Assembly: GCF_000170895.1 (NCBI RefSeq)
Contig: NZ_ABCS01000015.1
Coordinates: forward strand, 1 to 64,000
DNA from: Plesiocystis pacifica SIR-1
GTDB taxonomy: Bacteria > Myxococcota_A > Polyangia > Nannocystales > Nannocystaceae
Length of the DNA: 64,000 bases
Reading direction: 5' to 3'
The notes under the pieces are model-generated. The model was not told the origin of the DNA and made no database searches. It saw nothing but the letters and a program-made list of their open reading frames with translations. The position numbers and the translations under genes are program-made. Numbering within the stretch: the first letter of the stretch is position 1; each line of letters begins with the position of its first letter. This document shows, one piece after another, positions 17,773-27,851 of the stretch.

Positions 17773-19320
17773 ATGCGCTGCCGTGCCTCCGCACCTGATG
17801 CCCCGCCCGCTCGGGCGAGGGCGGCGAAGCTGGCGCGGTGGGTCGCGCTGCTGGCTACGCTCGCCTGCCACGGCGAGGGCGAGAGCGACGAGCCCAAAGA
17901 CGATCGCCCGAGCGCGGCGGCCCCCGTCGAGCACCCCGCGGCGACGGCCGAGTCTCCGAGCGCCGAGCCCGAGCCGACGCGCGCCGAGGTCCCGCCCTAC
18001 ACCCCGGCCTCGACCCTCGGCGAGCCCGTCGACCTTCGCCGTGCCCGCAGCGTGCGCACCGTGTACCGGGCGACCGACAAGCAGTCCGGATCCCGGGGGC
18101 GCATCCCCAGCAAGGAGCGCTTCCACGTCTACGCCCACGCCGAGCCCACGCCGGACTGCGGCGCTGGCTGGGCCCAGGTCGCCGACGCCGGCTGGGTGTG
18201 CCTGTCGCGGACCGATCCCGACACCGCCGCGCCCGATCCCCTGCCGCGCCTGCTCGAGGGCTCGGACCTGCCCTTCGTCTACGCCCGCCACAAGGCCCAC
18301 GCCGACGACGCGACCCCGCCCCTGCCCGTCTACCGCAGCGTCCGCTCGTTCAACGCGGGCGACGATCCCGTCGAGGCGCTGCCCGCCTACGGGAGCTACG
18401 CCTTCCTGCGCTACCGCTGGAACAAGGGCACGCCGGTGATGCTCACCGCGACCAAGCGCGCGGTCCCGGCCGCCGAGCTGCACCGCTTCGACCCCAGCGC
18501 CTTCGAAGGTCGAGACCTCCGCGAGCGCCCGCTGCCCGAGGCCGTGCTCGAAGGTCGCTGGCAGCTCGCGTGGTCCAAGCGCTGGAAGGCCGCGGTGCTC
18601 GCCACGCCCGACCCAAAGGCGAGGGTCCTGGGCCACCTGCCCCAGCAAGGCGAGCTCTACGTCAACCCAACGAGCGCCCCCGGCCCCGGCGGCGAGCCCT
18701 ACTTCGAGGTCCTCGCCCTCGAGCCCGGCACCGGCCTGACCCCGGAAAAGCGGCGCTCCGATCCCGCCGCGCTCGCGGGCGGCTGGGTCGCGGGCGACGA
18801 TCTGCGCCGCTGGCTGCCCCTCCCGCCGGAGGGCGGCACGGGCGACGCGGGCAGCTTCCTCGCGGGCGAGCGCCTGCTCGACGTCGACCTCGACGAGCAG
18901 ATGCTGACGGTCTGGCACGAGGGCGAGCCGATCTACGTCACCCTCGTGTCTTCGGGCCGCGCCGGCGATCGCACCCCGCCGGGCCTGTACCGCGTCAAGA
19001 CCAAGTACGCCTTCGGCAAGATGGCCAGCCTGCCCAGCGACGACGATCCCTACTTCGTCGAGGCGGTCCCCTGGGCCATCTACTTCAGCGGCCGCTACGC
19101 CTTCCATGCCGCCTACTGGCACGGGCGCTTCGGTCAACGCATGAGCCACGGCTGCGTCAACCTCAGCCCCCGCGACGCCAAGCGGGTGTTCGAGCTGTCG
19201 ACGCCGACCCTCCCCGACGGCTGGCGCATCGTCCACGAGCACCCCGTCGACCCCGGGACGCAGGTCCGCGTTCGCCGAGCGGGGCACGAGCTGCCCGATC
19301 GCCGCAAGCTGCTCGAGTAG
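17773..19320 (+). CDS. L,D-transpeptidase (YkuD family) lipoprotein
   Basis: A 515-residue protein from ATG 17773, chosen because it yields a signal peptide with lipobox LATLAC and because TG-G-CATACC lies nine bases upstream. The central region is beta-rich and may hold SH3-like repeats. The YkuD catalytic site lies near the C-terminus: HAAYWHGRFG then MSHGCVNL with Cys461. These enzymes form 3-3 peptidoglycan cross-links or attach proteins to the wall in the periplasm. The N-terminal half is longer than in simple family members and may target the protein. It stands alone between divergent and downstream genes. Confidence 0.87.
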   Translation: MRCRASAPDAPPARARAAKLARWVALLATLACHGEGESDEPKDDRPSAAAPVEHPAATAESPSAEPEPTRAEVPPYTPASTLGEPVDLRRARSVRTVYRATDKQSGSRGRIPSKERFHVYAHAEPTPDCGAGWAQVADAGWVCLSRTDPDTAAPDPLPRLLEGSDLPFVYARHKAHADDATPPLPVYRSVRSFNAGDDPVEALPAYGSYAFLRYRWNKGTPVMLTATKRAVPAAELHRFDPSAFEGRDLRERPLPEAVLEGRWQLAWSKRWKAAVLATPDPKARVLGHLPQQGELYVNPTSAPGPGGEPYFEVLALEPGTGLTPEKRRSDPAALAGGWVAGDDLRRWLPLPPEGGTGDAGSFLAGERLLDVDLDEQMLTVWHEGEPIYVTLVSSGRAGDRTPPGLYRVKTKYAFGKMASLPSDDDPYFVEAVPWAIYFSGRYAFHAAYWHGRFGQRMSHGCVNLSPRDAKRVFELSTPTLPDGWRIVHEHPVDPGTQVRVRRAGHELPDRRKLLE

Positions 19321-19383
19321 CCCCGCACCAGCCGCGATCGACCCTGCACGGCCCGAACTCCCCGCAGACGGGGGCGCCAGGGC

Positions 19384-19392
19384 TGATACCAT
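19384..19392 (+). promoter_or_regulatory. Extended -10 box before the histidine kinase
   Basis: TG-A-TACCAT ends seven bases before ATG 19400, so the transcript would be close to leaderless. Confidence 0.4.
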
Positions 19393-19399
19393 CGCGTCA

Positions 19400-21345
19400 A
19401 TGGCGGAGAGTTCGGAGCAGGCCCAACGAGCTGACGAGTCGGCGTCCAAGGCCAAGGCCGAGCCCAAGACGGCTGGAGGCGGCGCAGACACGGACGGCGT
19501 CTCGCGGATCACCGCCGACCTGCTCGAGATCGAGATGCCGGCCCCCCACAGCATCGGGACGACCGCAAGCTCGAGCATGCTCTTCCTGGTCGCGGCGGTG
19601 TGCCTGTCGGCCTACGTGTTCACCGAGCTGGTGTTCGGCAAGTTCGAGCTCAACGCGGTCTACCTGCTGCTGAGCCTGTCGGCGGCGCTGAGCTGGGCGG
19701 CCTACGCCATGCGCGAGCGCGGCCACGAAGAAGCCTGGGCCGGCGCCGTCGGGGCCTGCGTGGTGACGACCATGTTCTGGGGCGGCGAGCACCTGGCCAC
19801 GGCCAACCTGCTCAGCGGCATCCTGATCACCCTGACCTGGGCCGGCATGCTCTTGCACCCGCAGTGGAACACGGCCCTGGGCCTGTACTCGGTGTTCGTG
19901 CTCTACACCGTCAAGGGCCTGCCGCGGGCCGACGACGACTTCGGCATCCCCGTGGTCATGGCCTTCGTGCTCGTGCCCATCGCCCTCGGCGCGGCCTTGC
20001 ACCTGCGCGAGCGCAGCGTCGACAACCAGGTCAAGGCCAGCCTCAGCAAGCTCGCCAAGCAGCGCCAGGAGCTCGAGCAGCGCCTGCAGGCCAAGATGGA
20101 CGAGCTCGAGCTGTCCCGCGAGCAGCTGTTCGAGGCCCAGAAGCTCAAGACCGTCGGCACCATGGCCTCGGGCCTGGCCCACGAGCTCAACAACATCCTC
20201 ACCCCGATCCGCGGCCACGCCGAGCTCATCGCCGAGGGCGCGGCCAGCACGGAGCAGAGCCGGCGCTACGGCCAGCGCATCCTCGACTCCGCCGCCGCGG
20301 CCGCGCAGATCACCGGCGCGCTGCTGACCTACACCCGCCAGGGCACCTTCCAGCCCGTGCGCTCCAACCTCCGCCAGCTGCTCCAGGCGCAGATCCTGCC
20401 CGTGCTCTCGCGCAGCCTGCCCGGCAACGTACGCCTCAAGGTCGACCTGGCCCGCAACGTGTCCGTGGACGTGGACCGCGTGCTCTTGCAGCAGGCCGTG
20501 GCCAACCTGGTGTTCAACGCCGTCGACGCCATGCCCGAGGGCGGCGAGATCACCATCAGCCTGGGGACCAGCTCGCGCCCCCACGCCGAGGCCGAAGAGG
20601 ACAAGGTCGACGTCAACGACGGGGTCCCGCGCAGCGCCGTGCTGACCGTGGCCGACACCGGCACCGGCATCGACGACGAGCACATCGACCAGATCTTCGA
20701 TCCCTTCTTCACCACAAAGCCGTGGGCTCGGGCAGCGGCCTGGGCCTGGCCATGCTCATGGGCACGGTCACCCGCCACCACGGCCGCGTGCTCGTGGACA
20801 GCGTCATCGGCCAGGGCACGACCTTCACGATCCTGCTCCCGCTGGTCGTCGCCGAGGACCGCGACAGCTCGCACAAGCCCTGGCCCGTGCTCGGCGGCGA
20901 CTCCAACGGCCCCGTGGTCGTCGTGCTGACCGAGGACCAAGACGCCCTCGACGAGTTCGAGGAGCTGCTCGAGGCCACGGAGTGCAAGCCGATCTGCACC
21001 TCCGACCCCAAGGGCGCCGCGCCCTTGCTGACCGAGATGGGCGACAAGGTCGACCTGCTGATCCTCGACCTCGAGATCGAGGGCTCGACGCGCATGTTCA
21101 AGAGCGTCCGCGAGCTCAACCCCGACATGCCGGTGATCTTGCTGTCCGACTCGCCCACCGATCCCACGGTCCAGCGGATGATCGGCGCGGGCCCGACCCG
21201 CTCGGTCCGCAAGCCCATGGACGGCCGGCTGTTCTCGGCCCTGCTGACCGACCTGCTCCACCCCTCCGAGGGCTACGTCCGCGACTTCACCCCGGTCCCG
21301 ATCGGCCCGGGGGCGGACTCGTCTGGACCCCACCCGCGGGCCTGA
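19400..21345 (+). CDS. Hybrid sensor histidine kinase, interrupted by a frameshift
   Basis: The order is: Ala/Glu-rich cytoplasmic start; about six membrane helices (residues 55-200); coiled coil; HisKA with AHELNN (His261); HATPase with N-box NAVDAMP, G1 DTGTGID, F-box FDPFF and G2 GSGSGLGLA; and a receiver domain with phosphoacceptor LDLE and the conserved Lys in SVRKP. The frame breaks at 20711-20720, inside FDPFFTTK, where ACCACAAAG most simply lacks one C. The upstream frame runs on to a stop after residue 509. Restoring one base gives a complete protein of about 648 residues. It is either a real inactivation or an assembly error. The GNAT gene starts eight bases later. Confidence 0.85.
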
Positions 21346-21352
21346 GCGCGCC

Positions 21353-21946
21353 ATGTCGCAGCCGCCTCAGCCGACCCAGCCGGCTCAGCCCGAGTTCACC
21401 ACGGCGCGGCTGTGGCTGCGCCACGTCCAGCCCGAGGACCTCGACGATCTGATCGCGCTCGACTCGGACCCCGAGGTCATGCGCTTCATCAGCGGCGGCA
21501 AGCCCAACACCCGGGCGGACTACCTGGGCGACCAGACCAAGGCCGGCCTGCTCGCGCGCATGACCGCCTACTCGAACCAGGACCCGCCCAACCCCCAGGG
21601 CTACTTCAGCGCGTTCATGGGTGAGGCGCGCCGCTTCGTGGGCTGGTTTCACCTGCGCCCGAGCGTGTTCGACCCCGAGGTCCCCGAGCTGGGCTACCGG
21701 CTGATCCGCGGCGTGTGGGGCCAAGGCCTCGCCTCCGAGGGCTCCCGCGCCCTGGTCGCGTACGCCTTCGACACCCTCGGGGTCGCGGCCGTCGACGCCT
21801 GCGCCCTGCCGGACAACGCCGCGTCCATCGCCGTGATGCGCAAGTTCGGCATGCGCCTCGTGGGCGAGTCGGCGCACCCCATCGCGCCACAGCTACAGGT
21901 CGTCCGCTACCTGGTCACGCGCGAGCAGTGGGCGGCGCGGGGCTGA
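21353..21946 (+). CDS. GNAT acetyltransferase (RimJ/RimL type)
   Basis: A 197-residue protein. After a Pro/Gln linker, the TARLWLRHVQPEDLDDL start and the YRLIRGVWGQGLASEGSRAL segment (acetyl-CoA pyrophosphate-binding motif, here GVWGQGLA) identify the RimJ/RimL-type GNAT fold; DNAASIAVMRKFGM is the conserved motif B region. It transfers acetyl from acetyl-CoA, often to N-termini or amines. The substrate is unknown. It begins eight bases after the kinase stop and is probably in the same transcript. Confidence 0.85.
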   Translation: MSQPPQPTQPAQPEFTTARLWLRHVQPEDLDDLIALDSDPEVMRFISGGKPNTRADYLGDQTKAGLLARMTAYSNQDPPNPQGYFSAFMGEARRFVGWFHLRPSVFDPEVPELGYRLIRGVWGQGLASEGSRALVAYAFDTLGVAAVDACALPDNAASIAVMRKFGMRLVGESAHPIAPQLQVVRYLVTREQWAARG

Positions 21947-22059
21947 GGACCTCGCGTTGATCGCGGACCCCATGTTCGCGTCACCCCCTCGGAGGCGGGG
22001 CTGAAACCAGAGGGACCAGTCGACTTTCGACTGCGGACTGTTTCCAAGGTCGGGAACAC

Positions 22060-22079
22060 CGCCCAGCCGCAGCTGGGCG
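22060..22079. repeat. GC hairpin in the gap before the CHAT gene
   Basis: CGCCCAGC (22060-22067) pairs perfectly with GCTGGGCG (22072-22079) around CGCA. No T-run follows, so it is a weak terminator candidate at best. Confidence 0.4.
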
Positions 22080-22170
22080 CTCCCCGAGTGGGCGGACGGC
22101 GCTCAGCCCCCAGTGATACCGTGGTCAACGCGGGCCCCTTGCAACCCCGCAGCGCCCGCGCACAAGGCTC

Positions 22171-25100
22171 ATGACCGAGGTCTTCTACGACCAGCTGCTG
22201 CTCGATCTAAAGCGTGACGACCAGGGCTCGTGCACGGTGACGATCCGCGTCGAGAGCGGGCGGAGCCAGGGCGCGCAGGCCGACCTCGACGCCCGCGTGA
22301 GCCTCGACCCCGACGCCCTGCGCGTGTGCGACACGGCCGAGCGCTACGCGCAGACGCTCACCGAGCAGCTGTTCGCCGCCGCCGAGCTGCGCGAGTGCTT
22401 CGTCGAGGCCGAGAAGACCGCGCAGACCCGCGGGGACTTCCTGCGCGTCGTCGTCCGCATCCACCCCTCCGCGGACGACCTGCACGGGCTGCGCTGGGAG
22501 CTGCTGCGCCACCCGGTCACCGAAAAGCCCCTCGCCACCAACGAGCGCGTGTTGCTGTCGCGCTTTTTGTTCTCCGACAACGAGCGCCCCGTGGAGCTGC
22601 GCAGCCGCCCGCAGCTGCGCGCGCTGGTGGCCATCGCCGCGCCGGTCGGCAAACGAGCCGAGCGGACCAAGCTCGCGTCCGTGGACTTCGAGGCCGAGCG
22701 CGCCCGGGCCGAGGCTGGGCTCGAAGGCATGGCCATCGAGGTCCTCGGCGGGCCCGAAAATCCGTGCACGCGCGCGCGCTTGCTCGACGCCCTGCGCGGC
22801 GAGGTCGACGTGCTCTACCTGGTCTGTCACGGGCGCTTTAGTCGGCGCAACGAGGGCGAGTGGCGGCTGATCCTGCAAAACGAGGCCGGCGACGTCGACT
22901 ACGTCGGGGACCTGCTCGATCAGCTCGGCAACCTCCAGCGCCTGCCCCAGCTGGCCATCCTGCTCTCGTGCGAGAGCGCGGGCGACGGCCGCTACGAGCC
23001 CAAGCCGAGCATCCAGCAGACCCTCGCGGGGGGCCTGGCCAAGGCCGGCGTGGCGGCGGTGGTCGCCATGCAAGGCCGCATCTCCATGGCCACGGCCGAG
23101 CGGATGATGCCGGTGCTGCTCCGGCAGCTGCAGGCGGACGGCCGCGTCGACCGGGCCCTGGCCGCCGCCCGAGCCCTCGTCTGGGACCGCCACGACGCGT
23201 GGATGCCCGCGCTCTACAGCCGGATGAAGTCCGGGCAGGTGTTCGCCCCCGAGCCGAGCGCGCGACCCCTCGCGGAGCGCCTCGACGAAGCCTTCGCCGC
23301 CGACCCCCTGCCGTCCTCGGAGGAGGTCGAGCCCGACCCCGACCTGTTCCAGCGCGACGCGCAGCTGGCCGCCCTGCACGAGGCGCTGCGGGAGTCGCAG
23401 GGCCAGGGACCGCGCGCCTGCGTCATCCGGGGCGACATGGGCACGGGCAAGACCGAGCTGGCCCGGAGCTTCGTCAGCCAGGCCCTGCGCGCCGACCCCT
23501 CGCTGATCGCGGTCGTGGCCGACGACGCCAGCTTCCTCCAGCGCAAGAGCACCTACCTGGCGATCCGCGAGGCCTTGAAGCTGCTGTTCGGCGGCATCGA
23601 GGCCGGCCGGCTGCTCTCGGAGTCCGACGCCGAGTCGGTCCAGCGCTGCCGCGCGCTGACCACGGAGCTCGCCGAGCCGCTCGTCGAAGAGGTCCCCACG
23701 CTGCTGTCCTCGATGCTCTCGACCACGGCCCCGCTGCGCCGCGCCCTCGCCGAGGACGGCGCCCAGGAAGGCATCGGGCTCGAGGCCACGCAGATCTCCC
23801 AGGACGACCTGCGCGAGCAGTTTTGCAAGCTCCTGCTCTCGCTCCAGGGCGCGCGCCCGCTGCTGCTGGTGTTCGAGAACATGCAGTGGGTCGACGACGT
23901 GTCCATCGGCCTGCTGCAGGATTTTTTGAGCCGCAAGGCGAGCGCGCGCGTGCTGTTCGTGTTCACCTACCGGCCCGCGGATCTGGTCATGGAGGGCAAG
24001 CAGCAGCACGCCTTCTCCCGGCTCCAGCGCAGGCTCGAGCGGGACAAGATGATGCTCCCGGCCCTCGACCTCGACGCCATCGAGGCCCGGGAGCGGCGGC
24101 GCTTCGTCGACGCCTTCATCGACGCCGAGTACGCGCCCAACGCCATCGACGAGGACTTCCGCGAGTCCCTGTTCGAGCACACCCAGGGCAACCCGCTGTT
24201 CGTCCGCGAGCTGATCTGCGCCCTCGAAGAGCGCGGCGCCATGTTCGAGGACGCGGCCCAGGGCTGGACCGTCGACGCGGGCTTTCGCTGGGACGAGTTC
24301 CCGCGCAGCCTGGAGTCGACGGTGGAAGAGCGGCTCTCGCAGCTCGACGACGAGCACCGCGAGATCCTCGACGTCGCCAGCGTCGACGGCCTGACCTTCC
24401 GGGTCAAGTCCCTGGTCGAGGTGCTCGGGCAGAGCGAGCGCCAGCTCGAGCGCCAGCTCAACCGCTACCTCGAAGAGCGCCACCGGCTGGTCGAGGACGG
24501 CGGCGTCCAGCGCCTGGGCGAGCAGCGGACGACCCTGTTCCGCTTCTCCCACCCGCTCGTGCGCCAGTACATCTACGACGGGCTGAGCCGGTCCGAGCGC
24601 AGGCGCTACCACCGTTACGTCGCCGAGCAGATCGAGGCGCTCTACGAGGGCAGGCTCGACGAGGTCGCGATGCTCCTCGCCCACCACTACGAGCAGACCG
24701 GCGACAACCTCGACGCGGCCAAGTACCTGCAGATCGAGGCCCGCCACGCGGCCCGGGTCGGGGCCAACACGACGGCCATCGAGCACCTCCAGCACGGCCT
24801 CGAGCTGTGCGCCACGGCCGACCCGGAGGAGGGCGAGCAGACCCGCATGCAGCTCGAGCTCGACCTGCAAAACGACCTCGGCGCGGCCTTCAAGGTCGAG
24901 CAGGGCTGGCTCGCCGACGACACCGTCCAGGCCTACCAGCGCGCCCGCGAGCTCGCCGAGCACCTCCTCGATGACGCCGAGCTCGCGCGGACCCTGTTCG
25001 GCCTGTGGGCGCCCCGGATCTGCCGCGGCGAGCTGCCCGAGGCCAGCGCGCTGGCGACCCAGTGCCTCGCCATCGGCCAACAGCGCGGGGACACCGGGAT

Positions 25101-25884
25101 CATCCTCCAGGCCCAGGCGGCCCTGGGCAACACCTTGTTTTGGAGCAGCCGGTGGGAAGACGCCGTGGCGGCCTGCTCCCAGGTGCTCGAGCTCTTCGAC
25201 CCCGCCGTCCACGGCGAACACATCGCGGAGTACGGCCAGGATCCGCGGGTGCTCGCCTACATGTTCTTGACCCTGAGCCTGAGCATCCTCGGCCGCGTCG
25301 ACGAGGCCCTCGACCAGCGCGAGAAGATGCTCGAGCTGGTCCGCGAGCTCGAGCACCCCTTCACCCTGGCCATGGGCCTCAACACCGCCGTGTGGGTGGC
25401 CTGGCAGCACCGCGACGGGCCCGGCTGCCAGCACTGGGGCACGGAGCTGGTCCAGCTCTACGCCCAGCGCCACCTCGCCCCCATGTACCTGAGCCTGGGC
25501 CAGATGTACGCGGCCGCGGGGGATGCCCTGGTCGGTCGAAGCGTGGGCAGGCTCGCGATCATCGAAAAGGCGTGGGAACAGCAGGTCGAGCGCGTGCCCG
25601 TGGTCCAGTCCATCTACCGGCTGATCGAAGCCGAGATCCGCTCGGGCACCGGCGACATCGACGGAGCCCTCGAGGCCATCGAGGAGGGCAAGCGGGGCGA
25701 CGAGCGCCAGGGCCAGGACTGCTACCTCGCCGAGCTGCTGCGCATGCAGGCCCAGTGCCTCGCCGAGCGCGATCCGCCTCAATCGCTAGAGCTACTCGAG
25801 CAGTCCATCGCCGTGGCCCAGCGCCAGGGCGCTCGCTTGTTCGAGCAGCGCGCGCGCGCGCAGCTCGAGAGGACCCAGGGGTGA
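22171..25884 (+). CDS. CHAT protease-AAA/STAND ATPase-TPR protein
   Basis: A 1237-residue multidomain protein. Residues about 20-360 form a CHAT (caspase-like) domain with the His-Cys dyad in YLVCHGRF (His220) and ILLSCESA (Cys267). A STAND-type AAA module follows with Walker A GDMGTGKT (421-428), hhGR-like and Walker B-like segments (LLLVFENMQWVDD), then a winged-helix region and a long TPR tail (about 850-1237). Such proteins can sense a trigger through the TPRs, oligomerise with ATP and activate the protease; CHAT modules occur in signalling and in some defence systems. A box TG-A-TACCGT lies at 22114-22122. No membrane segment is seen. Neighbours are a GNAT upstream and a TerB-like gene downstream. 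Confidence 0.85.
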   Translation: MTEVFYDQLLLDLKRDDQGSCTVTIRVESGRSQGAQADLDARVSLDPDALRVCDTAERYAQTLTEQLFAAAELRECFVEAEKTAQTRGDFLRVVVRIHPSADDLHGLRWELLRHPVTEKPLATNERVLLSRFLFSDNERPVELRSRPQLRALVAIAAPVGKRAERTKLASVDFEAERARAEAGLEGMAIEVLGGPENPCTRARLLDALRGEVDVLYLVCHGRFSRRNEGEWRLILQNEAGDVDYVGDLLDQLGNLQRLPQLAILLSCESAGDGRYEPKPSIQQTLAGGLAKAGVAAVVAMQGRISMATAERMMPVLLRQLQADGRVDRALAAARALVWDRHDAWMPALYSRMKSGQVFAPEPSARPLAERLDEAFAADPLPSSEEVEPDPDLFQRDAQLAALHEALRESQGQGPRACVIRGDMGTGKTELARSFVSQALRADPSLIAVVADDASFLQRKSTYLAIREALKLLFGGIEAGRLLSESDAESVQRCRALTTELAEPLVEEVPTLLSSMLSTTAPLRRALAEDGAQEGIGLEATQISQDDLREQFCKLLLSLQGARPLLLVFENMQWVDDVSIGLLQDFLSRKASARVLFVFTYRPADLVMEGKQQHAFSRLQRRLERDKMMLPALDLDAIEARERRRFVDAFIDAEYAPNAIDEDFRESLFEHTQGNPLFVRELICALEERGAMFEDAAQGWTVDAGFRWDEFPRSLESTVEERLSQLDDEHREILDVASVDGLTFRVKSLVEVLGQSERQLERQLNRYLEERHRLVEDGGVQRLGEQRTTLFRFSHPLVRQYIYDGLSRSERRRYHRYVAEQIEALYEGRLDEVAMLLAHHYEQTGDNLDAAKYLQIEARHAARVGANTTAIEHLQHGLELCATADPEEGEQTRMQLELDLQNDLGAAFKVEQGWLADDTVQAYQRARELAEHLLDDAELARTLFGLWAPRICRGELPEASALATQCLAIGQQRGDTGIILQAQAALGNTLFWSSRWEDAVAACSQVLELFDPAVHGEHIAEYGQDPRVLAYMFLTLSLSILGRVDEALDQREKMLELVRELEHPFTLAMGLNTAVWVAWQHRDGPGCQHWGTELVQLYAQRHLAPMYLSLGQMYAAAGDALVGRSVGRLAIIEKAWEQQVERVPVVQSIYRLIEAEIRSGTGDIDGALEAIEEGKRGDERQGQDCYLAELLRMQAQCLAERDPPQSLELLEQSIAVAQRQGARLFEQRARAQLERTQG

Positions 25885-26016
25885 AGCGCGAGGGTCGCTC
25901 CGAGTCCTCGATGTCCGGCAGGGAGGGCGCGGCGCGCCCACGACGACCAAAACAGCCAGCGCACTCGCTTTTTCGGATGGTGGGCCGGCCCGAGCGTGCT
26001 ACTTCAACAAAGGACC

Positions 26017-26412
26017 ATGGCCTACCTAGCTGATGACGGGGAACGCATCCTCGACGCCCTGATGGCAATGGTCGTCGTCGACGGGGAGATCGATCGCGAC
26101 GAATTGGCCCAGGTCAAAGGCGTGTATGTCGATTTGACCGGGGAAACACTCGACCCCGCCGCGCTCGCGTCCCGTGCAGCGCGCCGCCTCCACTCCGACG
26201 ACCCCGCCCAGCTTCACCCCGACCTCGGCGTCGGGCTCGACGAGGGCGCCAAGCGCCGAGTGATGGCCGCCGCCTACGCCGTGGCCGAGGCCGACGGCTT
26301 CGTCCTCGAAGAAGAGGACCAGCTGCTGCTGCTGCTGAGCCGAGCCCTCGGCCTGAGCGAGGACGTCTATCGCCTGGCCATGTCGGGCCTACTGTCGACG
26401 AGCTCGAGCTGA
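26017..26412 (+). CDS. TerB-like protein
   Basis: A 131-residue all-helical protein. ATG 26017 has AAAGGA five bases upstream. Two repeated acidic motifs, VVDGEIDRDE and EADGFVLEEED, match the metal-binding pattern of the TerB/DjlA-N fold. TerB-family proteins are small cytoplasmic adaptors linked to stress, phage inhibition and membrane surveillance; the tellurite name is historical. It lies 130 bases after the CHAT-AAA-TPR gene and 88 before an unrecognised gene on the same strand. Confidence 0.8.
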   Translation: MAYLADDGERILDALMAMVVVDGEIDRDELAQVKGVYVDLTGETLDPAALASRAARRLHSDDPAQLHPDLGVGLDEGAKRRVMAAAYAVAEADGFVLEEEDQLLLLLSRALGLSEDVYRLAMSGLLSTSSS

Positions 26413-26500
26413 CGCGGCGGCCTCGCCCACCGAATCCCACCTCGCGCCCACCTCGCGCAGGGGCCCCGCTCGGGGCTCGCCACCCCAGGGACCATCCTTG

Positions 26501-27844
26501 ATGTCTATCCAGTCTGACGCTTCTTTGCTGTCCATGGCCGCCATCGTCGATGACAACTTGAGCCGCCTCGACGAGCGCGAGCCCGCGGCCCTGCAGCTGC
26601 GCTTGAACGGCCGCGAGCTGTCCTACTACGGCAAGGCCGTCAGCATCTCCACGACCTCGAGCAAGCGAAACCGCAAGCTCAAGAAGGCCATCGAAGAGGA
26701 GATGGCCGCCGGCCGCCTGCCCCCCGGCGCGGGCGAGCTCATCGTCGAGTGGGGGCCCCTCGACGGCCCCCGCGATCGCTTCTTGATGGTCGAGCACGAG
26801 GGCAAGCGCAACTTCATCAACGTCAAGCTCAAGGGCCCGCGGGCCAAGAAGGGCAAGGGGCCCGGGCGCGAGCAGGTGTTCGTGACGGGGACCTGCCTGT
26901 TCGGCAAGCACGGCGTGCGCGCGACCACCGATCGCGGGAACACCCTCCACCTGTGCAGCCCCAGCGAGATGCGCAACGCGACGGCGCAGACCCACGGCGT
27001 CATCGAGAACCTCGACTTCATGGACGGGCTGCACGGCTACGAGGTCCAGAGCACGCTCTTGCGCCAGGGCGCGCTGAGCTGGTGCGGGAGCGAGCAGGTG
27101 TTCTTCAACGCGCCCTTCATCCCCTATGTGCTCTACGGCCGCGGCGCGCTCGAGCGGGGCCTGCTGAACCGCCGCACCTTCCTCGACTATGTCGATAGGC
27201 TCGCGGCTCGCGTCCAGGACGTCATCGACTACGAGCGCGGCGTGGCCGAGTGCGCCGTCGTCCCCCTCGATCCCCTCTACCCCTTCCTCGACGACCTGCT
27301 CGACACGGACCGGACGCTCGAGGACTTCGTGCGTCGCCTGGTGGCCCACGATCCGTGGTGGGGGGCCTACCTCGGCGAGGACACCGTCGAGGACTTCGAG
27401 AGCCTCGGCTTCGCCAGCTACGTCAAGGTCTACCACGACCTCCTGTCCGCCCCGGGCGACATCGATCTGTGGGCCGTGGAGATGCAAGAGGAGATGCGGA
27501 TCATGAAGATCGCCTACGCCGCGATGCGCGACGGGAAGCTGTCCATCCCCAAGGGAAACAACCGCACCCTGGGGCTCTACCCCTTCGTCCAGGTCGTGTC
27601 TCCAAACGCCGAGGGCCAGTGCAACATGGCCTTTTACTCCGAGGAGTACGGGCGCCGAGACCTGGCCCGCGAGATCCTCGAGCGGGCCACCCGCTCGGTC
27701 CCCAAGGCGATCGTGCGCGACGCTCAGAGCACCCTGATCGACCTCGAGCGGCGCCGATCCGCGGGCGCGCAGACCCACGCAGAGGCGGCCGAGCCCCTGC
27801 GGGCCCGCCTCCCCTTCTCGCAGGCGGCCGGCTCGGCGAGCTGA
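26501..27844 (+). CDS. Unrecognised 447-residue protein
   Basis: ATG 26501 starts MSIQSDASLL; a TTG directly before it is less likely. The protein is mixed alpha/beta with no signal peptide, no membrane segment and no motif I can assign. Notable blocks are a basic loop (KGPRAKKGKGPG near residue 105), an aromatic-rich centre (FFNAPFIPYVLYGRG) and acidic stretches rich in Trp and Tyr (PWWGAYLGEDTVEDFE). It follows the TerB-like gene on the same strand. The dispersed repeat begins seven bases after its stop. It is likely a real gene because codon bias is strong and constant. Confidence 0.65.
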   Translation: MSIQSDASLLSMAAIVDDNLSRLDEREPAALQLRLNGRELSYYGKAVSISTTSSKRNRKLKKAIEEEMAAGRLPPGAGELIVEWGPLDGPRDRFLMVEHEGKRNFINVKLKGPRAKKGKGPGREQVFVTGTCLFGKHGVRATTDRGNTLHLCSPSEMRNATAQTHGVIENLDFMDGLHGYEVQSTLLRQGALSWCGSEQVFFNAPFIPYVLYGRGALERGLLNRRTFLDYVDRLAARVQDVIDYERGVAECAVVPLDPLYPFLDDLLDTDRTLEDFVRRLVAHDPWWGAYLGEDTVEDFESLGFASYVKVYHDLLSAPGDIDLWAVEMQEEMRIMKIAYAAMRDGKLSIPKGNNRTLGLYPFVQVVSPNAEGQCNMAFYSEEYGRRDLAREILERATRSVPKAIVRDAQSTLIDLERRRSAGAQTHAEAAEPLRARLPFSQAAGSAS

Positions 27845-27851
27845 GCTCTGT

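Noticed and set aside
22207..25782. A 1191-residue minus-strand open frame opposite the CHAT gene
   Set aside because: It is the antisense shadow of a GC-rich gene; the plus frame carries complete CHAT and AAA motifs and the minus frame has none.
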